Assembly (NCBI GenBank): GCA_964490725.1
Contig: CAZBDU010000073.1
Span: forward strand, 1 to 26,493
Direction of reading: 5' to 3'
Source: CAZBDU01 sp964490725
Lineage (GTDB): Bacteria; Spirochaetota; Spirochaetia; SZUA-6; DRHE01
DNA: 26,493 bases
The notes under the pieces were generated by a model. It searched no databases and had not been told where the DNA came from. It saw only the letters and a list, made by a program, of their open reading frames with translations. Positions 7,859 to 16,013 of the stretch are shown piece after piece (within the stretch, counting starts at the first letter, position 1; each line of letters begins with the position of its first letter). The translations under genes were made by a program, and so were the position numbers.

Positions 7859-8941
7859 ATGCAGTACAGGAGACTGGGAAACACGGGTGTGATCGTCAGC
7901 GCGGTGGCGCTGGGCAGCATGCAGTTCGGCGGCAAGATGAACATGGGCAACCTGGGCCAGGAGGAGACCAGCCGGATGGTGAAGCAGGCCCTGGACCGGG
8001 GCATCAACTTCATTGATACCGCCGACGTCTACAGCCTCGGGGAAAGCGAGCAGCTGCTGGGCAACGCGCTCAAGGGCCTGCGCCAGGATATCGTGCTGGC
8101 CACCAAGGTCAGGCTGCCGATGAGCGCCAACTTCAACCGCAGCGGCGCCACGCGGCTGAACATCATGAGCGGCGTAGAGAGCAGCCTCAAGCGCCTGCAG
8201 ACGGACTACCTGGACCTGTACCAGATTCACGGCTGGGACAGCAACACGCCGCTGGAGGAGACGCTCCGCACTCTGGACGACCTGGTGCGCCAGGGCAAGG
8301 TGAGATACATCGGGCTGAGCAATCACCTCTCCTGGCAGGCCGCCACGGCGATCGCGCTGCAGGAGCGGCTGGGGCTGGAGAAGTACGCCACCGCGCAGAT
8401 GTACTACAGCCTGGTGGGCCGCGGTTTGGAGTACGAGTTCCAGTCCTTCGCCCAGTACTACGACCTGGGCATCCTGGTGTGGAGCCCCCTGGCCGGCGGC
8501 TTCCTGTCGGGCAAGTACAGCCGGGCCAACCCGGCGCCCGCGGGCACCCGCTTCGGGCAGGCCGGACAGTTCGTGCCCTTCGACAGGGAGCTGGGCTACC
8601 GGGTCGTGGAAACCCTCAAGACCGTGGCCAACCGCCACGGCGTCAGCGCGGCCAGGGTTGCCCTGGCCTGGGTGCTGGCCAGGCCGGCGGTGAGCAGCGT
8701 GATCATCGCCGCACGCAAGCTGGAGCACCTGGAGGACAACATCGCCGCGGTGGACCTCCGGCTCGCCGAGCAGGACGTGAACGAGCTGGATGCGGCCTCC
8801 GACCCGGGCGTGCCTTATCCCAAGTGGATGGTCCTCCAGCTCGACGCCGCCGAGGACCCGCGGCCCAAGGTGCTGTACCCCGAGCGCTACGCCGACGGGG
8901 GACCCTGGAAGGACCTGCGGGGCACCCCCTGGTCGGGATAG
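7859..8941 (+). CDS. Aldo/keto reductase
   Basis: A 360-residue NAD(P)H-dependent oxidoreductase of the AKR superfamily, a TIM barrel. The start MQYRRLGNTGVIVSAVALG is the standard first strand of this group. The catalytic tetrad is visible: Asp53 and Tyr58 in NFIDTADVY, Lys83 in LATKVR, His124 in YQIHGWD. The C-terminal cofactor loop includes SVIIAARKLEHLEDN. It resembles the YajO/potassium-channel-beta subgroup of AKRs. The frame is open 34 codons further upstream, but the ATG at 7859 has AAGGAG seven bases before it and matches the family start. It stands alone, divergent from the BtpA operon, and its stop is only five bases from the stop of the convergent DUF4340-like gene. The natural carbonyl substrate is unknown; a sugar aldehyde or ketone fits the neighbours. 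Confidence 0.94.
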   Translation: MQYRRLGNTGVIVSAVALGSMQFGGKMNMGNLGQEETSRMVKQALDRGINFIDTADVYSLGESEQLLGNALKGLRQDIVLATKVRLPMSANFNRSGATRLNIMSGVESSLKRLQTDYLDLYQIHGWDSNTPLEETLRTLDDLVRQGKVRYIGLSNHLSWQAATAIALQERLGLEKYATAQMYYSLVGRGLEYEFQSFAQYYDLGILVWSPLAGGFLSGKYSRANPAPAGTRFGQAGQFVPFDRELGYRVVETLKTVANRHGVSAARVALAWVLARPAVSSVIIAARKLEHLEDNIAAVDLRLAEQDVNELDAASDPGVPYPKWMVLQLDAAEDPRPKVLYPERYADGGPWKDLRGTPWSG

Positions 8942-8946
8942 GCGCC

Positions 8947-9939
8947 CTACCCTCCCAGCAGCGCCTCCAGGGGCAGCGCCGCCCTGCGCAGGGCCACCGC
9001 GTTGACCACGTAGGTCCGCCCGGACCAGCCGGCGCTGACCAGCCGTTTTTCCGGGTCCGCCGCGGGGAGCACCTCCAGCGAGTAGCTCTTGCCCTCCAGG
9101 GTGGTCACCTGCACCGCCAGCCGTTCGCCGGCAGGCGGGGCGGACCCTTGCGCAGGTTCCAGCTGGAAGTCGACGCCCTGAAGCAGCGCCAGGGAGTTGG
9201 CCATGGCGCCCGCCGCCAGGCGGTTCACCGGCCGCTCGTCCCCCTGGATGGACCACTTCCCCTCCTGCCCGCCGCCGGAGCGAACCAGGGTGTAGGAACG
9301 GCCCCCGCCCCCGCTCACCCGGATGCGGGCCACGGTGGTGCCCAGCACGTCGTCGGGCAGCACGTGCAGGTCGTACCAGTAGGTGCGATCCTGCTCCAGG
9401 GTGGGCCCCAGGGAGCCGCGGACCAGGTACACCGCCGGCTCGCCCCGAAGCCTCACGTAGTCCTCCTGCCCGCCGGGGCCTCGCTTTCCCACCAGAAGCT
9501 CCAGGTCCGGCCTTCCCCCGGAGCGGCGCAGAACCAGGGAGCGGGCCTGCTCGCCGCTCAGGCCCAGCTGCGCCTCCAGGGCCGCCCCTCCTGCCTCGCT
9601 GTCCTCCTGCCCCGACCCGCCTGCGCTCACCACCCGGCCCCGCCGGGCCTCACGAAGGCCCCGCAGCAGGGCGGCCACGCGCTCCGCCGATGCCGGCAGG
9701 GTGTGCCCGCCGGCGAGCACCACCCAGCGATCCGCCTGCCGGGCCAGCTCCACCCGGCTTGTCCCTGGCCGCACCACCTCCAGCCCGGCGACCTCCTCCA
9801 AGGAATGCGGGGGCAGCAGCGGCTGTTCGGTCTCCCGGCGCTCGCGCCGCTGCGGCGAGAGGAGCAGCCCCAGCAGGAACGCGGCCGCCAGGACCCCGAG
9901 CAGGAGGCAGAGACCCGCCAGCCGCACCCTGAAGCTCAT
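8947..9939 (-). CDS. DUF4340-like membrane-anchored protein of an ABC system
   Basis: A 330-residue protein with a basic N-terminus and one membrane anchor (about residues 8-28, VRLAGLCLLLGVLAAAFLLG), followed by an extracytoplasmic domain. The region with VELARQADRWVVLAGGHTLPA and repeated beta-rich segments resembles DUF4340 proteins, which sit beside GldG-type ABC components. The ATG at 9939 overlaps the stop of the upstream GldG-like gene in an ATGA, which fixes the start; the frame stays open far upstream but only as a shadow of that gene and the permease. It is the last gene of the dhaK-led operon. The molecular role of the family is not established; a periplasmic or cell-surface partner of the transporter is likely. 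Confidence 0.8.
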   Translation of the reverse strand: MSFRVRLAGLCLLLGVLAAAFLLGLLLSPQRRERRETEQPLLPPHSLEEVAGLEVVRPGTSRVELARQADRWVVLAGGHTLPASAERVAALLRGLREARRGRVVSAGGSGQEDSEAGGAALEAQLGLSGEQARSLVLRRSGGRPDLELLVGKRGPGGQEDYVRLRGEPAVYLVRGSLGPTLEQDRTYWYDLHVLPDDVLGTTVARIRVSGGGGRSYTLVRSGGGQEGKWSIQGDERPVNRLAAGAMANSLALLQGVDFQLEPAQGSAPPAGERLAVQVTTLEGKSYSLEVLPAADPEKRLVSAGWSGRTYVVNAVALRRAALPLEALLGG

Positions 9940-11531
9940 GCCTTCTCCCGCCCGCGGCCCTGCCGCCGCTCCGCCGGCTTTTCTCTCCTGCGCAGCCAGC
10001 GGACCACGCCGAAGGCCAGCACCGCGAGCGGCAGGACAGCCATGTTGAGCAGCTCCGCGGCGCGCATGACCCCCGCCCTGACCGCCCTGTTCTCGATGCG
10101 GTCCAGGCGGCCGGCCGCCTGGCCGCGGGTCTTGATCGCGAGCAGGTCCTCGTTGCCCGAGAGCCACAGCACGCAGTTCTCCAGGAAGAACACGTTGTAC
10201 GGGCTGTCGGAGAACAGCATCAGGTCGGTGGCGAAGTCGTCGTCGCCCACCACCACCATCCGGGTGGGCCGGCTGCGGGCGGGCTGGCCGGCGGCGGGAA
10301 ACCCGCTGGGGAAGCTGCCCGAAAGGGCAAAGGCCAGCACCTGCCGGTTCTCCGGGCCGGCAGCACCGCCTCCGGCCTGCGGTACGCGGTAGGGGTCGAT
10401 GAGCAGCGGCGGCCTCATGAGCCAAGAGGAGTCGCTGCTCCGCACCAGGGGCTGGGCGGACACGGAGCCGGAGGGCCCGGCGGGCCCCTTCTTCACCACC
10501 TCCAGGGGCGAGGGCCACAGCAGGTCCAGCCCGGAGAAGCTGGCGGTGATGGGGTTGTCCCTGGACACGTTGGCGCTGCGTATCGACACCCAGGGCGGGT
10601 AGCGGCCCAGGCTCTGCCAGGCGATCTGCCCGGAAACCTGCTGGGGGAGGCGGTAGTCCCGGCAGGCGGTGTCCAGCACCATGGAGCGCTCCACCCGCAC
10701 GCCGTAGCCCTCGATCAGCTCCAGCAGAAGCGAGCGACCCACCGCCTCGGCCCGAAACTCCCGCGCGGTCTCCACCCGCAGCCCCTTGGCGGCGAACAGC
10801 ACCCTTCCCCCACCCATGAGGTAGGCGTCCACGGGCCTGAGCTCCGCCGGCCCCAGCTCCTCCCCGCCCAGCACCAGCAGCGCGTCCACCTCCGGGGGGA
10901 TCAGGGCCCCGGGCTGGATCTCGTGCAGCGAGTAGTCCCGGGACAGCCCGGTGGCCAGGCTGCTGTAGTTGCCCTGGAGGCTGCGCCCGCTCCGGCCGAT
11001 CAGGACCCCCACGCTGATGCGCCTGCCGGAGAGGAGCTTGCGCACTCCCAGGCTCAAGCTGTACTCCAGCGTGTCCGCGCTGAAGACCGCAGGCAGCGTG
11101 GTGTAGCGGTCCAGGTACTCGATGACCAGCCCGGAGTAGACCTGGATGGTCCGCTGCTCGTTGTGCTGCACCACCTGGATTTGCTGCGGGAAGACGGAGA
11201 ATCGCCGGGCGCTTTCGGCAAGCCCGGCCGCCTCGGGATCCACCACGGCCACCGCAACCCTGCCCCGGGAGGCGGCCGCGTACTCCCTCAGGAAATCGAT
11301 CACCCTCCCGGGAGCCGGCGAGAGGGAACGGAGGGTGTCGCTCAGGAAGTAGGTAATGTGCACTTGCTGCGGGATCCGTCCCAGAATCGCCTTCGACACC
11401 GGCGAGATCGTGAAGGCCTTGCTCCTGGTCAGGTCGAGCCGAACGTACCAGAAGGCGGAGTCGGCCAGGACGAAGGCCAGGCACACCGCCACCAGAGCCA
11501 GGATCAGGATTTCCTTGAGCCTCCTCGCCAC
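9936..11531 (-). CDS. GldG-family ABC transporter auxiliary protein
   Basis: A 531-residue protein of the GldG / ABC-type uncharacterized transport family. It has an N-terminal membrane helix (about residues 6-27, KEILILALVAVCLAFVLAD), a large extracytoplasmic part with two alpha/beta domains (segments such as PQQVHITYFLSD, ISVGVLIGRSG and EVDALLVLGGEELGPAEL), and a C-terminal membrane helix near residue 500 (LPLAVLAFGVVRWL) with a basic tail. The GTG at 11531 has GGAGG five bases upstream and lies 12 bases after the permease stop. In gliding bacteria GldG works with GldA and GldF, but homologues are widespread in non-gliders and their cargo is unknown. Here it is flanked by exactly those partners. 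Confidence 0.86.
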   Translation of the reverse strand: MARRLKEILILALVAVCLAFVLADSAFWYVRLDLTRSKAFTISPVSKAILGRIPQQVHITYFLSDTLRSLSPAPGRVIDFLREYAAASRGRVAVAVVDPEAAGLAESARRFSVFPQQIQVVQHNEQRTIQVYSGLVIEYLDRYTTLPAVFSADTLEYSLSLGVRKLLSGRRISVGVLIGRSGRSLQGNYSSLATGLSRDYSLHEIQPGALIPPEVDALLVLGGEELGPAELRPVDAYLMGGGRVLFAAKGLRVETAREFRAEAVGRSLLLELIEGYGVRVERSMVLDTACRDYRLPQQVSGQIAWQSLGRYPPWVSIRSANVSRDNPITASFSGLDLLWPSPLEVVKKGPAGPSGSVSAQPLVRSSDSSWLMRPPLLIDPYRVPQAGGGAAGPENRQVLAFALSGSFPSGFPAAGQPARSRPTRMVVVGDDDFATDLMLFSDSPYNVFFLENCVLWLSGNEDLLAIKTRGQAAGRLDRIENRAVRAGVMRAAELLNMAVLPLAVLAFGVVRWLRRREKPAERRQGRGREKA

Positions 11532-11543
11532 CTCCGCCTCCGC

Positions 11544-12266
11544 CTAGCGAAAACGCCTCAGGTACAGCACCTTCGTGTTGAAGTACAGGAACGCGAAGGT
11601 GAGGACCAGGAAGTACACGGCGTCGCGGGAGTCGAACAGCCCTTTGCCGAAGCTCTCGAAGTGGTAGTCCAGGGAGACCCAGGTGAGGCTGCGGGCCAGC
11701 CAGCCCGGCAGGACCACCAGGGAGGGGATGCGGCCCACCGTGCTGATGAACAGCAGGAACGCCACTCCCAGCAGGAACGCGGAGACCTGGTTGGTGGACA
11801 GAGAAGAGACGAACTGCCCGGCCGCGAGCCCGGCGCAGCCCAGCAGCAGCGCCCCCAGGTACTGGGAGGCCACCGGTCCGGGCTCCAGGGGGCCCAGGAC
11901 CGCCACCGAGAGGGGAACCGGCAGGGTGAGGGCCGCCATGAGGCCCAGCAGGGCCGCGGAGGCCAGGAACTTGCCCATCACGAGCTGCCGCTCGCGCACC
12001 GGCAGGGTCAGCAGCACCTCCGCCGTTCCCCGGCGGCGCTCCTCCGCCCAGCTGCGCATGGTGATGGCCGGCAGCAGGACGATGAAGACGAACGGCCAAG
12101 TGGAGAAGTAGCCCCGCAGGCTGGCCGTCCCTCCAGCGAAGAACTGCTGAATGGAGAAGAACCACACCGAGGTGACCACCAGAAAGAAGATCACCGCCAC
12201 GTAGGCGACGGGCGTGCTGAAGTAGCCGTGCAGCTCCCGACGGGCCACGGCCATGACCCTATTCAC
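11544..12266 (-). CDS. ABC-2 type permease, GldF-like
   Basis: About 240 residues with six hydrophobic segments, the usual ABC-2 permease layout. It begins near VMAVARRELHGYFSTPVAYV, the cytoplasmic helix typical of GldF/NatB-like permeases, and includes a conserved loop RSWAEERRRGTAEVLLTLP (about residues 65-83). The start is uncertain: GTG at 12266 is chosen because GGAGG lies five bases upstream; GTG at 12278 and ATG at 12254 are alternatives. With the chosen start it overlaps the ATPase gene by eight bases. It is the membrane channel for the ATPase encoded just upstream. The transported compound is unknown. Confidence 0.87.
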   Translation of the reverse strand: MNRVMAVARRELHGYFSTPVAYVAVIFFLVVTSVWFFSIQQFFAGGTASLRGYFSTWPFVFIVLLPAITMRSWAEERRRGTAEVLLTLPVRERQLVMGKFLASAALLGLMAALTLPVPLSVAVLGPLEPGPVASQYLGALLLGCAGLAAGQFVSSLSTNQVSAFLLGVAFLLFISTVGRIPSLVVLPGWLARSLTWVSLDYHFESFGKGLFDSRDAVYFLVLTFAFLYFNTKVLYLRRFR

Positions 12267-13206
12267 GGCCGCCTCCACCGGTCAGGCGGGCGAACAGCTG
12301 CTCCAGGTTGCTCTTGCCGGTCTTCATCCCGAGAATCTTGATGCCCCGCTCCAGCGCCCAGTCGTACACCGCTTCGGAGGGGTCCCCCTGCCCGCCGACC
12401 ACCAGGTCCACCTCGGTGCGCTGCGCTCCGGCGGGCCGCAGGCCGGCCAGCCCCCGGACGCCGGGCAGCTCCTGAAGCGACTGCGCCGTCTTCACCGTCA
12501 ACCTGCCCTTGAAGGTCACCGAGAGAAGCAGGCCCCCAGGAAGCTCCCGGGCGATCTCCTCGGCGGTGCCCTGGGCCACAAGGGTGCCGGCGTTCATGAT
12601 CAGCACCCGGCTGCACACCGCCTCCACCTCCTGGAGGATGTGGGTGGAAAGCACCACGGTCTTCCGTGCCCCCAGGCTGCGGATGAGAGCGCGGACCTCC
12701 AGGATCTGGTTCGGGTCCAGGCCCGCCGTGGGCTCGTCCAGCACCAGCACCCGCGGGTCGTGGATGATGGCCTGCGCCAATCCCACGCGCTGCCGGTACC
12801 CCTTGGAGAGCCTGTGCACGTCGCGGCCCAGCACCCCGGTGATCCCGCAGGCCTGGGCCGCGATCTCCAGGCGCTCACCTTTCTGCCTGCCGCCCAGACC
12901 GCGCACCTCGGCGATGAAGGCCAGGTACTCCCCCACCTTCATGTCGTGGTACAGCGGGGCGTCCTCCGGCAGATAGCCCACCTGCCGCCTGACCTGGTGA
13001 GGTTCCTCCAGCACGTCATGAGAATCCACGCGGGCGGTGCCGGCGGTGGGGAAGTGATAGCAGGTCAGGATGCGCATGATGGAGGTCTTGCCCGCCCCGT
13101 TGGGGCCCAGCAGCCCCACGATCTCCCCGCGCTTCACGCGAAACGAGACCCCCTTCACGGCCTGGAACGCTCCGTAGCGCTTGACCAGACGATCGGCTTC
13201 GATCAT
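12259..13206 (-). CDS. ABC transporter ATP-binding protein, GldA-like
   Basis: A 315-residue ATPase. Walker A is GLLGPNGAGKTS (residues 31-42), the signature is LSKGYRQRVGLAQAI (about 134-148), Walker B plus D-loop is VLVLDEPTAGLDP, and the switch histidine is in STHIL. The first 220 residues are the nucleotide-binding domain; the extra C-terminal 90 residues are a beta-rich regulatory domain as in GldA/CcmA-like exporters. The ATG at 13206 overlaps the stop of the upstream dhaL gene in an ATGA, so translation is coupled to dhaL. The permease, GldG-like and DUF4340-like genes follow on the same strand. A four-part export or cell-surface machine is the likely product; the cargo cannot be read from the sequence. 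Confidence 0.93.
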   Translation of the reverse strand: MIEADRLVKRYGAFQAVKGVSFRVKRGEIVGLLGPNGAGKTSIMRILTCYHFPTAGTARVDSHDVLEEPHQVRRQVGYLPEDAPLYHDMKVGEYLAFIAEVRGLGGRQKGERLEIAAQACGITGVLGRDVHRLSKGYRQRVGLAQAIIHDPRVLVLDEPTAGLDPNQILEVRALIRSLGARKTVVLSTHILQEVEAVCSRVLIMNAGTLVAQGTAEEIARELPGGLLLSVTFKGRLTVKTAQSLQELPGVRGLAGLRPAGAQRTEVDLVVGGQGDPSEAVYDWALERGIKILGMKTGKSNLEQLFARLTGGGGRE

Positions 13207-13847
13207 GCCTGAGGGCCGGCGACGTAGTCGCAGAAGCCCTGGACGAGGTAGCTGCCCGCCACCGCCCCGGGATCCTCTTTTCCCCTGGACTGTTCCTGGT
13301 AGTAGGCAACGCGTCCGTGCTGGGCCAGCATCTCCCTGCTGCGCTCAAGGCCGGTGGCGGCCGCGGCCTGGAAGCGACGGAAGCCCTCCTGCAGGCCGGC
13401 CCCCGCCGCCGCTGCCTCGCTCAGCGCCTGGGAGGCCGGATGCAGGACGTCCACCACGGTCTTCTCCCCCGGCCTGGCCTTGCCCCGCTGCATGATGCCG
13501 CCCACGAAGGCCTCGAAGAAGGCGGCCATCTCCGCCAGGCCCACCGAGGGAGCGCCCTGCAGGGCCTTACCCCCGGACATGAAGCCGGTGGCCATGAGGG
13601 TCCCCATGGTGGATGGAGCGGCCTTGGCGATGGCCATGCCCGCCCTCACGAGCAGCTTCCCCGGATCCGTATCCGTGGAGCTCTCCGCCTCCTGGCGGGC
13701 GGCCGCAAAGCCTTTCTCCATGGTGAGGCCCAGATCGCCGTCGCCCACCGCACCGTCCAGACGGATCAGCTCTTCCCTCTTCTCGGCCATGATCGCCGCG
13801 ATGCGGACAAGAATGCCCCTGATGTCGGCAATCGCCAGGGTATCCAT
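13203..13847 (-). CDS. dhaL: DhaL-type dihydroxyacetone kinase subunit (ATP/ADP-binding)
   Basis: A 214-residue helical-barrel protein of the DAK2 family. The magnesium-nucleotide site is intact: Asp31, Asp36 and Asp38 in LDGAVGDGDLGLTM, matching the three aspartates of E. coli DhaL. The usual histidine after the last aspartate (GDGDHG) is leucine here. A glycine-rich stretch MGTLMATGFMSGGKAL (about 78-93) lies over the nucleotide, and DVLHPASQAL follows further on. It starts 8 bases after the dhaK stop. No DhaM phosphotransferase gene is nearby, so it is unclear whether it uses ATP directly or is rephosphorylated by a distant PTS protein. Its stop codon overlaps the ATPase start. Family is sure; the substrate could be a ketose other than dihydroxyacetone. 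Confidence 0.88.
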   Translation of the reverse strand: MDTLAIADIRGILVRIAAIMAEKREELIRLDGAVGDGDLGLTMEKGFAAARQEAESSTDTDPGKLLVRAGMAIAKAAPSTMGTLMATGFMSGGKALQGAPSVGLAEMAAFFEAFVGGIMQRGKARPGEKTVVDVLHPASQALSEAAAAGAGLQEGFRRFQAAAATGLERSREMLAQHGRVAYYQEQSRGKEDPGAVAGSYLVQGFCDYVAGPQA

Positions 13848-13855
13848 GCGCAGGC

Positions 13856-14863
13856 CTAGAGCTGGACCTGCTCGAAGAAGGGGGTGCGGGCCGGAGCCGC
13901 CAGCAGGCGCGTCAGCTCCTCGTCCAGGCGCAGCAGGGAGATGGAGGCGCCGGCCATCTCCAGCGAGGTGGCGAGCTCACCCACGTAGACATGGAACACC
14001 GAGATCTTCTTCTCCTTGAGAATCAGACCGACCTTGCGGTGCAGCACGTACAGCTCCTCCTTGGGGGTGGCTCCCAACCCGTTGATGAGCACGGCCACCC
14101 GGTCCCCGGAGCCGAAGGGCAGGTCGGAGAGCACGGCTTCCATCATCTCCTCGACAATGGCGTCCGCGTTCTTCAGCTCGCCCCGGCGGATCCCCGGCTC
14201 GCCGTGGATGCCCATGCCGATCTCCATCTCGTTCTCGCCAAGACTGAACTGGGGCTTGCCGACCTCGGGGACGATGTTGGGCGAAAGCGCCACGCCCATG
14301 GTGCGCACGTTGACCGCAGCCTTCTCGGCCACCCGCTTCACCTCCTGCAGGCTGGCCATGCTCTCGGCCATGGCCCCCGCGCACTTGTAAAGGAAGAAGA
14401 TGCCGGCCACGCCCCGGCGCTTCTGCTCCTGGCCTTTCGGTGCGGAGGCCACGTCATCCGTGCCCACAACCTGCTCGACGGTGATCTCCTCCATGCCGGC
14501 CATCTCCCCGGCCATGTCGAAGTTCATGATGTCACCGCCGTAGTTGCCGTAGATGTACAGAACCCCGGCGCCGCCGTCGATGGCCTTGGTCACGTTGAGC
14601 ATCTGCTCGGCGCTGGGCGACTGGAACACCCCCCCTACCGAGCACCCGTCCAGCATGCCCTGCCCCACGTAGCCCAGGAAGAGCGGCAGGTGGCCCGAAC
14701 CGCCGCCGGTGGCGATCCCCACCTTGCCCTTTTTCGGGGCACCGGACCAGACGATGCACCGGCGATCCTCCGCCGCGTAGGTCAACAGATCGGGATGGGC
14801 CAGGAGAATCCCCTCCAGCATCTCGTCCACGAAAACCTTCGGATCGTTGATGAACTTCTTCAT
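13856..14863 (-). CDS. dhaK: DhaK-type dihydroxyacetone kinase substrate-binding subunit
   Basis: A 335-residue protein of the DAK1 family. His220 in GMGIHGEPG is the histidine that holds the ketone substrate as a hemiaminal. Asp111 in GNYGGDIMNF and His58 in GGGSGHLP correspond to the other catalytic residues of E. coli DhaK. The substrate loop is unusual: the common GGGSGHEP has Leu in place of Glu, and the following GYVGQGMLDGCSVGG differs from typical DhaK. It may belong to a branch that acts on another ketose, such as a tetrulose. The ATG at 14863 begins at the conserved N-terminus MKKFINDP; the frame is open much further but only opposite the E1 alpha gene. First gene of a six-gene operon with dhaL and an ABC system. 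Confidence 0.9.
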   Translation of the reverse strand: MKKFINDPKVFVDEMLEGILLAHPDLLTYAAEDRRCIVWSGAPKKGKVGIATGGGSGHLPLFLGYVGQGMLDGCSVGGVFQSPSAEQMLNVTKAIDGGAGVLYIYGNYGGDIMNFDMAGEMAGMEEITVEQVVGTDDVASAPKGQEQKRRGVAGIFFLYKCAGAMAESMASLQEVKRVAEKAAVNVRTMGVALSPNIVPEVGKPQFSLGENEMEIGMGIHGEPGIRRGELKNADAIVEEMMEAVLSDLPFGSGDRVAVLINGLGATPKEELYVLHRKVGLILKEKKISVFHVYVGELATSLEMAGASISLLRLDEELTRLLAAPARTPFFEQVQL

Positions 14864-14940
14864 AACAATCTCTGAAGCTCCTTCCCCCGGCGGCGCCTCC
14901 TGCCGCTGCTTCCCGGCGCCACCCTGGACACGACCGGCAA

Positions 14941-14968
14941 ATTCTACTATTACGGAATAAAAAGTCAA
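14941..14968 (-). promoter_or_regulatory. Strong candidate promoter for the dhaKL-ABC operon
   Basis: On the minus strand: -35 TTGACT (14963-14968, five of six), 16-base spacer, -10 TAGAAT (14941-14946, five of six). The spacer contains a small palindrome, TATT-CCGT-AATA (14948-14959), a possible operator. It lies in the 150-base divergent gap shared with the E1 operon, in the only AT-rich patch there. Confidence 0.6.
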
Positions 14969-15013
14969 CTGCGCTGCCGCACCGGCCGCGGCCAGACAGA
15001 GGGAGGAATTGGC

Positions 15014-16003
15014 GTGAGCGCGCGAGCTACCAGGCCCCTGGAGACCGGGCTGCGCATGGCCCTGCTGCGCACCATGCTCCGCATCCGGGAGTTCGAGGAC
15101 CGGGTGGCGGAGTCCTACCTCCGCGGCATCACCGCGGGATCCATGTTCCATCTCTCGGTGGGCGAGGAGGCCACCGCGGCCGGGACGGGCTGCGCCATGG
15201 AGGAGGGGGACTGCTTCACCACTCACCACCGCGGGCACGGCATTTTCCTGGCCCGGGGCGCCGATCCGGCCAGGATGTTCGCCGAAGTCTTCGGCAGAAG
15301 GGAAGGCTACTGCGCGGGCAAGGGCGGCTCCATGCACATTGCCGACATCAAGCTGGGACACATGGGGGCCAACGCCATCGTGGGGGCCAACATCCCGATC
15401 TCCCTGGGCGGCGCCTTCTCCATGAAGTACCGGGACAGCGGCAAGATCAGCGTGGCCTTCTTCGGCGACGGCGCCCTCAACCAGGGGGTGCTCTACGAGT
15501 CGATGAACATGGCGGCGCTGTGGAAGCTGCCCATGGTGTTCACCGTAGTGAACAACCAGTACGGCATGGGGACCCGCATCGACCGGGCCTCGGCCAGCCT
15601 GCAGTTCGTCCAGCGGGCGGAAACCTTCGGGGTGCATGGGGTTGAGGTGGACGGCATGGACGTGGAGGCGGTCTACCGGGCGGCGCAGGAGAGCTTCGCA
15701 CACAGCAGGGCGGGCAAAGGCCCGGTGTTCCTGATCGCCAACGCCTACCGCTACTACGGGCACGGGAGGAAGGACCCCAGCCCCTACCGGGACAGGGAAG
15801 AGGAGGAGGCGTGGAAGCGCAGGGACCCCATCGAGCAGCAGGCCCGGCGGCTGCTGGACGCCGGCCTCCTGGAGGAGCCGGGCCTCCAGGCGCTGAAGGC
15901 CGAGGTGGAAGCCGAGATGGATCGGGCGGTGGCCTGGGCCGCGGAGGCCAGCCTTCCCCGGGACGAGGACCTGTTCACTCACCTCTACGCCGGGACCGGG
16001 TGA
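15014..16003 (+). CDS. Thiamine-diphosphate-dependent dehydrogenase E1 alpha subunit (acetoin/pyruvate type)
   Basis: A 329-residue E1 alpha subunit of a 2-oxoacid or acetoin dehydrogenase complex. The thiamine diphosphate/magnesium motif begins at GDG (151-153) and ends with NNQYGMG (about 180-186). The segments HHRGHG (about 71-76) and GKGGSMH (102-108) are typical of AcoA and PdhA. With E1 beta it would decarboxylate a 2-oxoacid, or cleave an acyloin, and pass the acyl group to lipoamide. The start is GTG at 15014, preceded by GGAGGAATTGGC. It is followed after 10 bases by E1 beta. Sequence alone does not separate pyruvate from acetoin or a hydroxylated analogue; neighbouring dhaKL hints at ketose chemistry. 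Confidence 0.92.
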   Translation: MSARATRPLETGLRMALLRTMLRIREFEDRVAESYLRGITAGSMFHLSVGEEATAAGTGCAMEEGDCFTTHHRGHGIFLARGADPARMFAEVFGRREGYCAGKGGSMHIADIKLGHMGANAIVGANIPISLGGAFSMKYRDSGKISVAFFGDGALNQGVLYESMNMAALWKLPMVFTVVNNQYGMGTRIDRASASLQFVQRAETFGVHGVEVDGMDVEAVYRAAQESFAHSRAGKGPVFLIANAYRYYGHGRKDPSPYRDREEEEAWKRRDPIEQQARRLLDAGLLEEPGLQALKAEVEAEMDRAVAWAAEASLPRDEDLFTHLYAGTG

Positions 16004-16013
16004 GAGGCGCGCC

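Noticed and set aside
7628..9256. 542-residue minus-strand frame opposite the aldo/keto reductase
   Set aside because: Antisense shadow with no family resemblance; it also crosses the repeat patch.
8947..12165. 1072-residue open frame covering the DUF4340-like gene and more
   Set aside because: The upstream two thirds is a low-complexity, Gly/Arg/Pro-rich shadow of the GldG-like and permease genes. The real start is the ATGA overlap at 9939.
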